A stretch of DNA of 64,000 nt from Oscillospiraceae bacterium (GCA_015068455.1 SVKO01000004.1:186001-250000); one strand, 5' to 3'. Counted from the first letter of the stretch, positions 7,955 to 17,580 are shown. Translations and numbers: made by a program. Notes: generated from the sequence alone by a model not told the origin.

Positions 7955-8712
7955 TATTCGGGCTCAGCGCTCTGCAGGACACCGAAACAAATGAATATCT
8001 GAAAGCCTTCTACAGCCATTCCCCGGAGCATCCCCACGGCTGGGGCCAGGCGGTCCTCCGGCAGGACTCGGCCCTGATCGAGAAGGAGAGCCTGGAAGCC
8101 TCCAAAAGCAACTACCTCCGGGAACGGCTCAGCGTGCCCGTCAGAGCCCGGCTTCTGCTGGCCCATATCCGCTATGCGACGGTCGGCCATGTGGCATACT
8201 GCAACTGCCATCCCTTCTCCGGTACGGATGCTTCGGGCCGCCGGTGGACGCTGACGCATAACGGCACCATCTTCGACTGCCCCGCGCTGTCAAAGTATTT
8301 CAGCGAGCAGACCGGGGAGACGGACTCCGAGCGTATTTTGCTCTGCCTGCTGGACCGGATCAATGCCGCGCAGCGGGAAAAGCCGCTTTCCTTTGACGCG
8401 CGGTTTGCGCTGCTGGACGCGCTCATATCGGAGATGGCTGCAGGCAACAAGCTGAATCTGATGCTGTCGGACGGCAGAGATCTGTATGTCCACACCAACT
8501 GCAGGGATACCCTGTACTGCCTGGAAAAAGAAAATGCGGCGCTCTTTTCCACCGTCCCTCTGACGAATGAGGACTGGAGGCCGGCGCCGTTCACCACACT
8601 GCTTGCCTACCGTGACGGAAAACGCGTAAAGACGGGCACGGATCACGGCTGTGAATACACGGAAGATCCGGAACACCTGAAGTTCCTGTACCAGATCTTC
8701 TCTGAACTGTAA
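7945..8712 (+). CDS. Class II glutamine amidotransferase (EgtC/YafJ-like)
   Basis: The protein has 255 residues and starts Met-Cys (MCMIFGLSA), so removal of Met exposes the N-terminal nucleophile Cys typical of class II (Ntn) amidotransferases. HIRYATVGHV and LTHNGTIFD match the conserved substrate-binding blocks. The start at 7945 is fixed by this requirement and by GGGGGA just upstream; it overlaps the end of gshA by 10 bp, implying translational coupling. In the ergothioneine pathway an enzyme of this type (EgtC) removes a gamma-glutamyl group, so one idea is that it releases glutamate from a gamma-glutamyl intermediate made by its neighbours. That is inference; no EgtB or EgtD is present here. 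Confidence 0.85.
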   Translation: MCMIFGLSALQDTETNEYLKAFYSHSPEHPHGWGQAVLRQDSALIEKESLEASKSNYLRERLSVPVRARLLLAHIRYATVGHVAYCNCHPFSGTDASGRRWTLTHNGTIFDCPALSKYFSEQTGETDSERILLCLLDRINAAQREKPLSFDARFALLDALISEMAAGNKLNLMLSDGRDLYVHTNCRDTLYCLEKENAALFSTVPLTNEDWRPAPFTTLLAYRDGKRVKTGTDHGCEYTEDPEHLKFLYQIFSEL

Positions 8713-8722
8713 GGAGGCCGCC

Positions 8723-10108
8723 ATGGAAAAAGAACAGATTCTGCAGGAGCTCTATAAAAAATACATCGCGCCGACCTGCAGAATGCGGGAACATCTGATC
8801 GGTGTGGAGATCGAACTGCCCATTGTGAATCTCAACAAGGCGGCTGTGGATTTCTCTGTTGTCCACAGTTTGACGGCGGAATTCTGCGAAAAATACGGGT
8901 TCAGCGTCACCGGCGTCGACGACGATGGTCATACCAACGCCGCGCAGAACCCGGAAAACAGGGACATCCTTTCCTATGACTGCTCCTACAACAATCTCGA
9001 GCTGTCCTTCGGCGCGGAACGCAGCCTCAACGAGATCCACGGGCGCTTCGTGGAGTATTACACGTTTATTGAGAAAGTTCTGGCGCGCAGCAATTATACC
9101 CTGACCGGCATGGGCGTCAATCCCTACCGGCAGTACAACCGCAATGTACCGATCCCCAACGGCCGGTACCGGATGCTGTTCCACCATCTGCACAGCTATG
9201 ATAACTATTCCGGACAGCTGGATTTTCATCCCTATCCCGCTTTCGGTACCTTCGCGTCCGCGTCCCAGGTCCAGCTTGACGTGGATTACGACCGCCTGCC
9301 GCAGACGCTGAACATCATGGAGCAGCTCGAACCCCTTAAGGCCCTGCTGTTTTCCAACTCTGTCCTGCCGGAATATGATCCAGATCTGCTGTGCTGCAGG
9401 GATCTGTTCTGGGAGAAAAGCACCCACGGCCTCAATCCAAGAAACATCGGCATGTACGGCGTGGAATTTCAATCGGCGGACGATGTGCTTGACTATATCG
9501 CAGATACGTCCATCTACTGCGTTGAACGCGGTGACAAGTACATCAACTTTGCGCCGATCGGGATCATAGACTATCTGCAGTCCGATGCGGTGGAGGGCGA
9601 ATACTTCGACGGCGCAGGGTATCGAACCATAACGGTCCATCCTGTACTGGAGGACATCGCTTATCTGCGTACTTTTAAATTCGAGGATCTCACATTTCGC
9701 GGAACGGTGGAATTCCGCTCCGCCTGCAATCAGCCCATCGGGGAGGCGCTGACGATCGCGGCGTTCCATCTGGGGCTTGTGGAGCGGCTCGACGCGCTTC
9801 AGACGCTTTTGGAAGCGGACAAATCGCTCTACCATCGGGGCTGCTCTCCGGCGGAGCTCAGGAATCTGCTGGTCAAACGGTCGCTTCCTGCATTTGTTGA
9901 CGAAGACGCGGTCTACGGACTTTTGGAGAAGGTGGTCGATCTGGCCCGGGAAGGACTGGAGGCGCGGGCATTGGGAGAGGAGCGCTTCCTGGAGCCCCTG
10001 TACGGCCGCATCCGCGGCAGAACGAACCCCGCCCGGACGATGCTGACCGCCCTGGAAAACGGCGCGCCCATCGAAGAACTGATCACCCGATATGCGAAAA
10101 TCAGCTGA
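8723..10108 (+). CDS. GCS2-family glutamate-cysteine ligase-like protein
   Basis: The protein has 461 residues. LIGVEIELPIVN near the N-terminus and the downstream GTVEFRSACNQP are hallmark segments of the GCS2 family (plant-type and EgtA/YbdK-like carboxylate-amine ligases), which is structurally related to but sequence-distinct from the GshA family encoded two genes upstream. It therefore probably also forms a gamma-glutamyl amide bond with ATP, but its acceptor need not be cysteine. AAGGAGG lies 8 nt ahead of the ATG and 10 bp after the amidotransferase stop. A very strong terminator follows. Having both ligase families in one operon is unusual. Confidence 0.82.
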   Translation: MEKEQILQELYKKYIAPTCRMREHLIGVEIELPIVNLNKAAVDFSVVHSLTAEFCEKYGFSVTGVDDDGHTNAAQNPENRDILSYDCSYNNLELSFGAERSLNEIHGRFVEYYTFIEKVLARSNYTLTGMGVNPYRQYNRNVPIPNGRYRMLFHHLHSYDNYSGQLDFHPYPAFGTFASASQVQLDVDYDRLPQTLNIMEQLEPLKALLFSNSVLPEYDPDLLCCRDLFWEKSTHGLNPRNIGMYGVEFQSADDVLDYIADTSIYCVERGDKYINFAPIGIIDYLQSDAVEGEYFDGAGYRTITVHPVLEDIAYLRTFKFEDLTFRGTVEFRSACNQPIGEALTIAAFHLGLVERLDALQTLLEADKSLYHRGCSPAELRNLLVKRSLPAFVDEDAVYGLLEKVVDLAREGLEARALGEERFLEPLYGRIRGRTNPARTMLTALENGAPIEELITRYAKIS

Positions 10109-10120
10109 GCAATCATAATA

Positions 10121-10159
10121 AACCAACCCCCGCCCGAACCCGGGCGGGGGTTGGTTTTT
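10121..10159 (+). terminator. Intrinsic terminator of the gshA operon
   Basis: A perfect 16-bp stem starting AACCAACCCCCGCCCG with a 4-nt loop (10121-10156) is followed by T residues. It separates the operon from the convergent Rrf2 gene. Confidence 0.93.
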
Positions 10160-10167
10160 GTGCAGAC

Positions 10168-10599
10168 TCAGATGACGTAGTCGTTTCCGGACTCGCCTGT
10201 GCGCATCAGCTCAGACAGATAGCGGGAGGAGGTGTAGTTTCGGATCACCTCGTCCAGACCGCGCCAGAATTCCAGCGTCCGGCATTCGGCGATGCGCGGG
10301 CAGGTGACAGCCCGGCCCTCCAGGCAGGCGACCGGCGCAAGGCTCCCCTCCATGATGCACAGCACGTCGCCGATATTGATCTGCTCCGGCGGCCGGCAGA
10401 GCTGATAACCGCCGCCCTTTCCGCGGACGCCGCTCACGATACCGTTTTTCACCAGCTCTTTGACGATGCTCTCCAGGTATTTTTCAGAAATGTCCTGGCG
10501 TTCGGCGATCTCCTTGAGGGGGATATGCCCCTCGGACTGGTGCTCCGCCATGTCGACCAGAACACGCAGCGCATAGCGGCCTTTGGTTGAAATCAGCAA
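10168..10599 (-). CDS. Rrf2-family transcriptional regulator with three-cysteine cluster motif
   Basis: The protein has 143 residues. MLISTKGRYALRVLVDMAEH and the wing region GVRGKGGGYQL are typical of Rrf2/IscR/CymR winged helix regulators. C92, C100 and C106 (C-x7-C-x5-C) sit where IscR and NsrR bind an iron-sulfur cluster. I choose the TTG at 10597-10599 because GAGGTGAG lies just upstream; a GTG at 10606-10608 is in frame but falls inside that ribosome binding site. Its own promoter contains a 10-bp motif shared with the gshA operon promoter, which suggests autoregulation and control of thiol synthesis in response to Fe-S, redox or cysteine state. Confidence 0.88.
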   Translation of the reverse strand: MLISTKGRYALRVLVDMAEHQSEGHIPLKEIAERQDISEKYLESIVKELVKNGIVSGVRGKGGGYQLCRPPEQINIGDVLCIMEGSLAPVACLEGRAVTCPRIAECRTLEFWRGLDEVIRNYTSSRYLSELMRTGESGNDYVI

Positions 10600-10612
10600 T
10601 TCTCTCACCTCA

Positions 10613-10648
10613 ATTACCTATTATACCAGAGGGCAAATATGATTTCAA
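10613..10648 (-). promoter_or_regulatory. Promoter and operator half-site of the Rrf2 gene
   Basis: On the minus strand TTGAAA (10643-10648), 17 bp, TATAAT (10620-10625). AATAGGTAAT (10613-10622 complement) overlaps the -10 box and is identical to the right half of the candidate operator at 6671-6680. Confidence 0.72.
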
Positions 10649-10721
10649 TGAAAAAATGAAAAAAATGGTTTTTTTCTCATTTCCGGGGAGACGGAAGGGA
10701 GGGGGGCATTGCTGCCGGCCC

Positions 10722-10750
10722 TTGCGCAGGGCCCTGGCCTGCGGTATAAT
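10722..10750 (+). promoter_or_regulatory. Promoter of the DUF4298 gene
   Basis: TTGCGC (10722-10727), 17 bp, TATAAT (10745-10750), 43 bp ahead of the ATG. Confidence 0.75.
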
Positions 10751-10792
10751 AACGGCAGGCAGGGACCAAATGTGTATAAAGGAGCGAGAAAC

Positions 10793-11086
10793 ATGGACGT
10801 TCAGCGCATCAGTGAGATGGAAGAATATTTGAATGAATGCACGGAAGCGACTGCGGGACTTTGCGCGCAGCTGGACCGGATGGAGGCGTGCAGGGAGCAG
10901 ATGACCCGCCTGTTTGCCTATTACGGCACCGAGGCCTGGTATGAGGACCGGGCGGGGGAACTGCCGGAGGGGATCTCCGCGGGCGTGCTGTCGGAGGATC
11001 TGGTGTACGATCAGATCGTCTCGGTGCGCGACGCGGCGATCCGAATGCTGGAGCTGGCGACGGATATTTTGAAAAACCGGATATGA
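10793..11086 (+). CDS. DUF4298 family protein
   Basis: The protein has 97 residues, mostly helical and acidic, with a heptad-like N-terminal half (ISEMEEYLNECTEA) and the conserved block LFAYYGTEAWYEDR followed by GVLSEDLVYD. This pattern is that of the uncharacterised DUF4298 family seen in Firmicutes. There are no membrane segments or signal peptide. AAAGGAG precedes the ATG. It is a single-gene unit between its own promoter and a bidirectional terminator shared with trpA. Function is unknown. Confidence 0.8.
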   Translation: MDVQRISEMEEYLNECTEATAGLCAQLDRMEACREQMTRLFAYYGTEAWYEDRAGELPEGISAGVLSEDLVYDQIVSVRDAAIRMLELATDILKNRI

Positions 11087-11129
11087 AAAATCGCCTCCAC
11101 CGGCTTTCCTGCCGGTGGAGGCGATTTTT
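11086..11129. terminator. Bidirectional terminator between DUF4298 gene and trpA
   Basis: A perfect 19-bp stem with a 6-nt loop: AAAAATCGCCTCCACCGGC against its complement, with A/T tracts at both ends. It serves both convergent units and overlaps both stop codons. Confidence 0.95.
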
Positions 11130-11898
11130 ATCGGACTGCGTCGGTCATGGCTTTTATGAACGGCCCCACATGGGCCGGGGCCTGCCTTCCGTACTGGCCG
11201 ATCAGCCGCACGATGGCCGAGCCCACGATGGCCCCGTCGGAGAGATCCGCCATTGCCTTTGCCTGCGCCGGCGTGGAGATGCCGAAGCCCACAGCGCAGG
11301 GAATGTCCGTGTTCTCCCGCACCACCCGGACGATGGAAGCGAGATCCGTGGTGATTTCGCTGCGCGTGCCCGTCACGCCCAGGCTGGAGACAAGATAGAG
11401 GAAGCCCCGTGCCTCCCGGGCGATCATGGCGATGCGGTTTTCCGAGGTGGGGGCGATCATGGAGATCAGATCCACGCCGAACCGCTCGCAGATCGGCAGA
11501 AACTCGTCCTTTTCCTCGAAGGGCAGATCCGGCAGGATCAGTCCGTCGATCCCGATTTCAGCGCATGTCGAGATAAATTTCTCCGCCCCATAGGAGTAGA
11601 CCACGTTGGCGTAGGTCATGAACACCATGGGCACGCTGACGTCCCGCCGGAGCCCGCGCACCAGGTCGAACACCCGGTCCGTGGTCACCCCGCCGCGCAG
11701 CGCCCGCAGGTTCGCCGCCTGGATGACGGGACCCTCCGCCGTGGGATCGGAGAAGGGGATGCCCAGCTCGATGAGATCGGCGCCGTTTTCCACGGAGGCG
11801 CGCACCACGGCGGCGGTGGTTTCCAGATCCGGGTCGCCGCAGGTGATGAAGGGAATGAAGGCCTTCCCGTTGGCAAACGCCTGTGAAATCTTACTCAT
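11128..11898 (-). CDS. trpA: Tryptophan synthase alpha chain
   Basis: The protein has 256 residues, the usual length. [32 protein letters not shown] and [12 protein letters not shown] are the conserved alpha-chain blocks; the catalytic Glu (in [10 protein letters not shown]) and Asp (near [10 protein letters not shown]) are present. It cleaves indole-3-glycerol phosphate to indole, which is channelled to TrpB. It is the last gene of the operon and overlaps trpB by 8 bp. Transcription ends at the hairpin covering its stop codon. Confidence 0.97.
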   Translation of the reverse strand: MSKISQAFANGKAFIPFITCGDPDLETTAAVVRASVENGADLIELGIPFSDPTAEGPVIQAANLRALRGGVTTDRVFDLVRGLRRDVSVPMVFMTYANVVYSYGAEKFISTCAEIGIDGLILPDLPFEEKDEFLPICERFGVDLISMIAPTSENRIAMIAREARGFLYLVSSLGVTGTRSEITTDLASIVRVVRENTDIPCAVGFGISTPAQAKAMADLSDGAIVGSAIVRLIGQYGRQAPAHVGPFIKAMTDAVR

Positions 11899-13081
11899 GC
11901 AGATCCTCCCCTCTGTATCGCGCGATGGCGGCGCAGTCCTTGTCGCCCCGGCCGGAAATGGTGATGACGATGATTTGATCCGTCTCCATGGCCGGCGCCA
12001 GACGCATGGCGTGGGCCACGGCGTGGGCCGATTCGATGGCGGGGATGATGCCCTCGGTTTTTGCCAGGTACTCGAAGGCGCACACCGCCTCCTCGTCGGT
12101 GATCGGCACGTATTCCGCCCGGCCGATGTCGTGCAGATATGCGTGCTCCGGGCCGATGCCGGGGTAGTCCAGCCCCGCGGAGATGGAGTAGACCGGGGCG
12201 ATCTGACCGTACTGGTCCTGGCAGAAGTAGGACTTCATGCCGTGGAAAATGCCGGGCCTGCCCGTGGCGATGGTGGCGGCGGTCTCAAAGGTGTCCACGC
12301 CCCGGCCCGCGGCCTCGCAGCCGATGAGACGGACGCCGGGATCCCCGATGAAGTGATAGAAGCTGCCGATGGCGTTGGAGCCGCCGCCCACGCAGGCGAG
12401 CACCGCGTCGGGGAGCCGGCCCTCTTTTTCCATGAGCTGCTGCTTGATTTCTTTGGAGATGACCGCCTGGAAATCCCTGACGATGGTGGGGAAGGGGTGG
12501 GGCCCCATCACGGAGCCCAGGCAGTAGTGGGTGTCGGCGATCCGGCTGGTCCACTCCCGCATGGCCTCGGAGACGGCGTCCTTCAGGGTGGCGGTGCCGG
12601 TCTTCACGGGGATGACCTGCGCGCCGAGCAGCCGCATGCGGTAGACGTTCAGCGCCTGGCGGACCGTGTCCTCCTCGCCCATGAACACCACGCATTCCAT
12701 GCCCATCAGGGCCGCCGCGGTGGCGGTGGCCACGCCGTGCTGGCCCGCGCCGGTCTCGGCGATCAGCCGGGTCTTGCCCATCTTTTTGGCCAGCAGGGCC
12801 TGGCCCAGCACGTTGTTGATCTTGTGGGCGCCGGTGTGGTTGAGATCCTCCCGCTTGAGGTAGATCTTCGCCCCGCCCAGGTCCTTCGTCATTTTTTCGG
12901 CATAGTACAGCCGCGAGGGGCGGCCGGCGTACTCGTTGAACAGCTCGCCCAGCTCCCGGTTGAAGTCCGGATCGTCCTTATAGTGATTGTAGGCCGCTTC
13001 CAGCTCGATGACCGCGTTCATCAGCGTCTCGGGGATGTATTGCCCGCCGTGCACGCCGAAGCGTCCGTTTGGATTCGTCAT
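11891..13081 (-). CDS. trpB: Tryptophan synthase beta chain
   Basis: The protein has 396 residues, standard for TrpB1. [13 protein letters not shown] contains the PLP-binding lysine, and GGGSNAIG the phosphate-binding loop. It condenses indole with serine to tryptophan. Its ATG overlaps the trpF stop (ATGA), indicating coupled translation. Confidence 0.98.
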   Translation of the reverse strand: MTNPNGRFGVHGGQYIPETLMNAVIELEAAYNHYKDDPDFNRELGELFNEYAGRPSRLYYAEKMTKDLGGAKIYLKREDLNHTGAHKINNVLGQALLAKKMGKTRLIAETGAGQHGVATATAAALMGMECVVFMGEEDTVRQALNVYRMRLLGAQVIPVKTGTATLKDAVSEAMREWTSRIADTHYCLGSVMGPHPFPTIVRDFQAVISKEIKQQLMEKEGRLPDAVLACVGGGSNAIGSFYHFIGDPGVRLIGCEAAGRGVDTFETAATIATGRPGIFHGMKSYFCQDQYGQIAPVYSISAGLDYPGIGPEHAYLHDIGRAEYVPITDEEAVCAFEYLAKTEGIIPAIESAHAVAHAMRLAPAMETDQIIVITISGRGDKDCAAIARYRGEDLHE

Positions 13082-13683
13082 GGGTTTTCCCTCCTGACCG
13101 CGGCCACGAAGGCCGCCATTTTTTCTGCATCCTTTCCGCCGCCGGACTCAATGCCGGAGCTGACGTCCACCCCGAAGGGCCGCAGCAGCCGGATCGCCCC
13201 GGCGACGTTTTCTGTGTCCAGTCCTCCCGCGAGGAAGTAAGGCCGTTCGACACGGTCCAGCAGACCCCAGTCGAAGGCGGTTCCCGTGCCCGCGCCGGCG
13301 TCGAGCAGAATGCAGTCCGCTTCGCTCCGGCCGGCTTGCTCCACATCCGCCTGAGTCCGGACCCGGAAGGCCTGCCAGATGGGCCGGTCCGTCATCCGCC
13401 GCAGCGCGCGGATATACGCCGCGTCCTCGCCGCCGTGGAGCTGAGCGGCGTCGATGATCCCGCCGCCCAGCAGGGCGGCCACCGTGGCGGGGGCCTCGTC
13501 CACGAAGACGCCCACGGCCCGGATCCCGGGCGAAAGGGCGTTTTTGAGCGCCTGCGCCTGCGCCGGGGTGACGCGGCGTTTGCTGCCTTCGGCGAACACG
13601 AAGCCGACATAGTCCGGCATCAAAGCGTTCGCGGCCTCGATGTCGCAGCGCCGGGACAGGCCGCACAGCTTGATTTTTGTCAT
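13078..13683 (-). CDS. trpF: Phosphoribosylanthranilate isomerase
   Basis: The protein has 201 residues. [15 protein letters not shown] at the start holds the catalytic Cys of TrpF (usually KICG), and [14 protein letters not shown] and [11 protein letters not shown] are the phosphate-binding blocks; the general acid Asp lies in LLDAG. It overlaps trpB and trpC by 4 bp at each end. Confidence 0.96.
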   Translation of the reverse strand: MTKIKLCGLSRRCDIEAANALMPDYVGFVFAEGSKRRVTPAQAQALKNALSPGIRAVGVFVDEAPATVAALLGGGIIDAAQLHGGEDAAYIRALRRMTDRPIWQAFRVRTQADVEQAGRSEADCILLDAGAGTGTAFDWGLLDRVERPYFLAGGLDTENVAGAIRLLRPFGVDVSSGIESGGGKDAEKMAAFVAAVRRENP

Positions 13684-14465
13684 GCCGTGCCTCCCCGCAG
13701 CTCGGCGAGCTTCGCGCGTTTGTCCGGCGAGCGCATCAGCGTTTCGCCGATCAGCACGGCGTCCGCGCCAAGCGCCCGCAGCCCCGCCACATCCTCCGCG
13801 CTTTTCACCCCGCTCTCGGACACGAACAGCACGTCCCGGGGGATCAGCTCCCGCAGCCGGCGGCTGTTGCCGGGATCCACGGAGAAGTCCTTCAGGTTCC
13901 GGTTGTTGACGCCGAGGATCCGGGCGCCGGAGCGAAGGGCGGCCTCCGCCTCCGCTTCGTCGTGGGCCTCCACCAGGGCGTCGAGCCCCAGCGCGTCGCA
14001 GATCTGGATATAGTCCCGGATCTGCACCTCGTCCAGGATGGCGCAGATCAGCAGGGCCGCCGCGGCCCCCAGGGCCTTCGCCTCATAGAGCATGTATTCA
14101 TCCACGGTGAAATCCTTGCGCAGGCAGGGGAGCGCGACAGCCCCGGCAATCTGCCGAAGGTAGGCGTCGCAGCCCAGGAACCACTTCGGCTCCGTCAGCA
14201 CGGAGACGGCGTCCGCTCCCGCGGCCTCGTATTCCTGCGCGATCCGCAGATAGGGAAACTCCGGCGCGATCAGCCCCCTGGAGGGGGAGGCCTTCTTGCA
14301 TTCGCAGATGAAGGAAAGCCCCTGCTTTTTGAGCGCGGCGGCGAAGGGAAAATCCCCCTTCGGCATCGCCAGCGCCTGCCGCCGCAGCTCCACGAGGGGC
14401 AGCGCGTTCTTTGCCGCCGCCGTCCGCTCGCGGGCGTGGTCGGCCAGGGCGTCAAGAATGCTCAT
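13680..14465 (-). CDS. trpC: Indole-3-glycerol phosphate synthase
   Basis: The protein has 261 residues. [13 protein letters not shown] carries the catalytic Lys-Lys/Ser-Pro-Ser core, [15 protein letters not shown] the second catalytic Lys, and [13 protein letters not shown] the conserved Asn-Arg-Asn block. The frame is open far upstream of the gene into trpD, so the start is set by homology ([11 protein letters not shown]) and by the ATGA overlap with the trpD stop. It is monofunctional, not fused to TrpF. Confidence 0.96.
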   Translation of the reverse strand: MSILDALADHARERTAAAKNALPLVELRRQALAMPKGDFPFAAALKKQGLSFICECKKASPSRGLIAPEFPYLRIAQEYEAAGADAVSVLTEPKWFLGCDAYLRQIAGAVALPCLRKDFTVDEYMLYEAKALGAAAALLICAILDEVQIRDYIQICDALGLDALVEAHDEAEAEAALRSGARILGVNNRNLKDFSVDPGNSRRLRELIPRDVLFVSESGVKSAEDVAGLRALGADAVLIGETLMRSPDKRAKLAELRGGTA

Positions 14466-15493
14466 TGCTCCGCCTCCGGCCGGTTGCTGGCCTCGATCAG
14501 TTTTTCCAGCGTTTGCAGGGCCTTGCCGGAGTCGATGAGCTCCGCCGCCAGCTTCACGCCCTCCGCCATGCTGTCCGCCTTGCCGCCGATGTACAGGGAC
14601 GCGCCGGCGTTCAGCAAAACGGCGTCGCGCATGGGCCCCGGTGCGCCGCCCAGGATGGACAGGGTGATCTTTGCGTTTTCTTCCGGGGTGCCGCCGCGCA
14701 GCTCGGCCTTCGTGCAGCGCGTAAAGCCGAAGTCCTCCGGCTTGACCGTGTAGGATTTGAACCAGCCGTCGCGGATCTCGCAGATGGTGGTGGGGGCGCT
14801 CATGGAGATCTCGTCCAGCTTGTCCTGGCCGTAGACCACCATGCCGCGGCGGACGCCGAGGTTCACCAGCACCTGGGCCAGGGGCTCCACCAGATAGCCG
14901 TCGTACACGCCCAGCAGCTGCATGGACGGCGAGCCGGGGTTGGTCAGCGGCCCCAGGATGTTGAACACGGTGCGGAAGCCCAGCTCCCGGCGGATGGCGC
15001 CCACATATTTCATGGAGGCGTGGTATTTTTGGGCGAAGAAGAAGCACATGCCGACCTCGTTCAGCAGCTCGACGCAACGCGCCGGGCTCTGGTGGATGTT
15101 GACGCCCAGGGCCTCCAGACAGTCCGCGGTGCCGCAGGCGGAGGAGGCGGCGCGGTTGCCGTGCTTGGCCACCTTCATGCCCCCCGCCGCCGCCACCAGG
15201 GCGGAGGTGGTGGAGATATTGAAGCTGTGGGCGTTGTCGCCGCCGGTGCCGACGATCTCAAACAGATCCATGCCGGTCTCCACCTTCGTAGCGTGATCCC
15301 GCATGGCGCTGGCGCAGCCGGCGATCTCGTCGGTGGTCTCCGCCCGGGCGCTCTTGGTGGACAGGGCCGCCAGGAAGGCGGCGTTCTGGGTGGGGGTGGT
15401 CGCGCCGCTCATGATCTCGTTCATGACGGCATAGGCCTCGTCATAGGTGAGGTCTCCCTTGTCTACGATTTTTACAATGGCTTCCTTGATCAT
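14462..15493 (-). CDS. trpD: Anthranilate phosphoribosyltransferase
   Basis: The protein has 343 residues. [14 protein letters not shown] is the PRPP-binding glycine-rich loop and [21 protein letters not shown] the second signature, here broken only by the usual small-residue changes. It is stand-alone, not fused to the glutaminase TrpG. The gap from trpG is 3 bp. AAGGAG is found ahead of the ATG. Confidence 0.97.
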   Translation of the reverse strand: MIKEAIVKIVDKGDLTYDEAYAVMNEIMSGATTPTQNAAFLAALSTKSARAETTDEIAGCASAMRDHATKVETGMDLFEIVGTGGDNAHSFNISTTSALVAAAGGMKVAKHGNRAASSACGTADCLEALGVNIHQSPARCVELLNEVGMCFFFAQKYHASMKYVGAIRRELGFRTVFNILGPLTNPGSPSMQLLGVYDGYLVEPLAQVLVNLGVRRGMVVYGQDKLDEISMSAPTTICEIRDGWFKSYTVKPEDFGFTRCTKAELRGGTPEENAKITLSILGGAPGPMRDAVLLNAGASLYIGGKADSMAEGVKLAAELIDSGKALQTLEKLIEASNRPEAEQ

Positions 15494-15496
15494 GGC

Positions 15497-16069
15497 TCAG
15501 ATCTCCTTCAGTAAAAAGTTTGCAAGTATGGTTTTTCCGTCCGGGGTCAGGATGGATTCCGGATGGAACTGTACGCCGAAAATGGGATATTCCCTGTGCT
15601 GCACCGCCATCACTTCGCCGTCCGGGGTCCGGGCGGTGATTTTCAGGCAGGCGGGGACGGTGGCCGCGTCCGCGGCCAGGGAGTGGTACCGTGCCACCGG
15701 GGCCGCCTCCGGCAGGCCGCGGAACAAGGGGCACGTCGGGTCGAACCGGACGACCGACTGCTTGCCGTGCATCAGGGCTTTGGCATAGGTCACCGTCGCG
15801 CCGAAGGCGGCGCAGATGGCCTGGTGGCCCAGGCAGACGCCCAGAGTCGGGATTTCTTTTCCGAGGATCCCCGCTGCCTCCATGGTGACGCCCGCGTCCT
15901 CGGGCCGTCCGGGACCGGGGGAGAGGAGGATGCGGTTCGGGCGCAGCGCCCGGATCTGATCGACGGTCATCTCGTCGTTGCGGATGACCCGGATCTCCGG
16001 CTCCAGCTCGCCGACGAGCTGGTAGAGGTTGTAGGAAAAACTGTCGTAGTTGTCAATCAGAAGGATCAC
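15497..16069 (-). CDS. trpG: Anthranilate synthase glutaminase component
   Basis: The protein has 190 residues. LLIDNYDSFSYNL opens the class I amidotransferase domain; GVCLGHQAI holds the nucleophile Cys, and FGVQFHPES the catalytic His-x-Glu. The start is a GTG at 16067-16069 overlapping the trpE stop by 4 bp; the frame stays open upstream but those codons lie inside trpE. It could also serve 4-amino-4-deoxychorismate synthase, as TrpG does in some Firmicutes; I see no pabB here. Confidence 0.95.
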   Translation of the reverse strand: MILLIDNYDSFSYNLYQLVGELEPEIRVIRNDEMTVDQIRALRPNRILLSPGPGRPEDAGVTMEAAGILGKEIPTLGVCLGHQAICAAFGATVTYAKALMHGKQSVVRFDPTCPLFRGLPEAAPVARYHSLAADAATVPACLKITARTPDGEVMAVQHREYPIFGVQFHPESILTPDGKTILANFLLKEI

Positions 16070-17544
16070 AGCTCCGCCTCCTGGGCAAGCTCCAGCGCGC
16101 TCAGCGCCGCCCGCGCCTTGTTCAAGCATTCCTGATACTCCCTCTCCGGCACGGAGTCGGCCACGATCCCGGCCCCGCTGCGCACATAGACCGTGCCGTT
16201 TTTCTTATACACCAGGCGGATGGCGATGCAGGTGTCCATATTGCCGGTGAAGTCGATGTAGCCGATGGCGCCGCCGTAGATGCCGCGCTTGTTGCCCTCC
16301 AGCGCGCCGATGAGCTGGCATGCCCGGATCTTCGGGGCCCCGGAGAGGGTGCCCGCGGGCAGGACCGCCGCAATGGCGTCCAGGGCGTCGCAGCCGTCGC
16401 GGATCTCGCCGCGCACCGTGGAGCCGATGTGCATCACGTGGGAGAACCGCTCCACCGAGCGCAGCTTCTCCACCTGCACGGTGCCGAATTTGCTGATCTT
16501 CCCCAGGTCGTTCCGGCCCAGATCCACCAGCATGTTGTGCTCCGCCAGTTCCTTTTCGTCGGCCAGCAGCTCGGTCTCCAGCGCCCTGTCCTCGGCTTCG
16601 GTTTTGCCCCGCGGCCGGGTCCCGGCCAGGGGGAAGGTGTGCAGGATCCCGTCCTCCAGCTTGACGAGGGTCTCCGGTGAAGCGCCCGCCACCTCCACGT
16701 CCGTGCCCGAGAAATAGAACATATAGGGCGAGGGGTTGATGGTGCGCAGAAGGCGGTAGGTGTTCAGAAGGCTCCCCTCGAAGGGGGCGGACAGGCGGTT
16801 GGACAGGACGATCTGGAAAATGTCCCCCTCCCGGATGTGATCCTTCGCCTTCTCCACCATGGCGCAGAACCGCGCCTGATCGAACAGGGCGGTGACCCCG
16901 CCGGTCAGATGTCCGCCGGGCTCGTCCTTCTTCTGCCCGCTGCGCAGCAGATCCCGGAGCTGCTTGAGCTCCCACACGGCTTTGTTGTAGTTCGTTTCGG
17001 GATCGTTCAGCTCCATGTTGGAAATCAGCACGATCTTCTGGCGGATGTGGTCGAAGGCGATGACCTGGTCGAACAGCATCAGATCCACGTCCCGGAAATG
17101 CTCCGTATCCTCCACGGGTACCCGGACGCTGGGCTCACTGTAGCCGAGGTAATCGTATGAAAAATAGCCCATCAGACCGCCGGTGAAGGGCGGCAGATAG
17201 TCAAACCGCGGGCTTTTGTAACGCGAAAGCACCTCGCGCAGATAGTCCGCAGGGTTGCCGGTAACGTATTTCACCCGGCCCGCGTCCAGCACGCCGTTGA
17301 TCTCTCCGCCCACGCAGGTGATGTCCAGCTTCGGGTCAAAGCCGAGGAAGGTGTAGCGTCCCCAGGTCTCGTCCGCCTGGGCGGATTCCAGGAGAAAGCA
17401 GTGCTTCGACACGTTTTTCAGGATCCGCAAGGTCTCGATGGGGGTGGTGAAATCGGAGAGGATCTCCGTGCTGACCGGCAGCACATCGTATGTTCCCGCC
17501 GCGGCGATCTGCCGGACCTCCTCCAGGCTCGGTCTGATGTTCAT
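16066..17544 (-). CDS. trpE: Anthranilate synthase component I
   Basis: The protein has 492 residues. The N-terminal LLES motif of the tryptophan feedback site is intact (FLLESAQADETWGRYTF), so allosteric inhibition is expected. The C-terminal chorismate-binding part has FSGTDVEVAGASPETLV, PLAGTRPRGKT, EHNMLVDLGRNDLGKI and GAIGYIDFTGNMD. The ATG at 17544 follows AAAGGAGCG. It is the first gene of the operon and lies behind the T-box terminator. Confidence 0.97.
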   Translation of the reverse strand: MNIRPSLEEVRQIAAAGTYDVLPVSTEILSDFTTPIETLRILKNVSKHCFLLESAQADETWGRYTFLGFDPKLDITCVGGEINGVLDAGRVKYVTGNPADYLREVLSRYKSPRFDYLPPFTGGLMGYFSYDYLGYSEPSVRVPVEDTEHFRDVDLMLFDQVIAFDHIRQKIVLISNMELNDPETNYNKAVWELKQLRDLLRSGQKKDEPGGHLTGGVTALFDQARFCAMVEKAKDHIREGDIFQIVLSNRLSAPFEGSLLNTYRLLRTINPSPYMFYFSGTDVEVAGASPETLVKLEDGILHTFPLAGTRPRGKTEAEDRALETELLADEKELAEHNMLVDLGRNDLGKISKFGTVQVEKLRSVERFSHVMHIGSTVRGEIRDGCDALDAIAAVLPAGTLSGAPKIRACQLIGALEGNKRGIYGGAIGYIDFTGNMDTCIAIRLVYKKNGTVYVRSGAGIVADSVPEREYQECLNKARAALSALELAQEAEL

Positions 17545-17580
17545 AGTGCATTCGCTCCTTTGCGGTTTCTGCGGGAGCAC

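Noticed and set aside
8591..10126. Minus-strand frame opposite the GCS2-family gene
   Set aside because: Antisense shadow; the plus-strand protein has clear family motifs.
11618..13240. Plus-strand frame opposite trpB and trpA
   Set aside because: Antisense shadow of the trp operon.
13680..15077. Apparent trpC-trpD fusion frame of 465 codons
   Set aside because: The frame is open upstream of trpC by chance; trpD is encoded in a different frame with full motifs, and trpC has its own coupled start at 14465.
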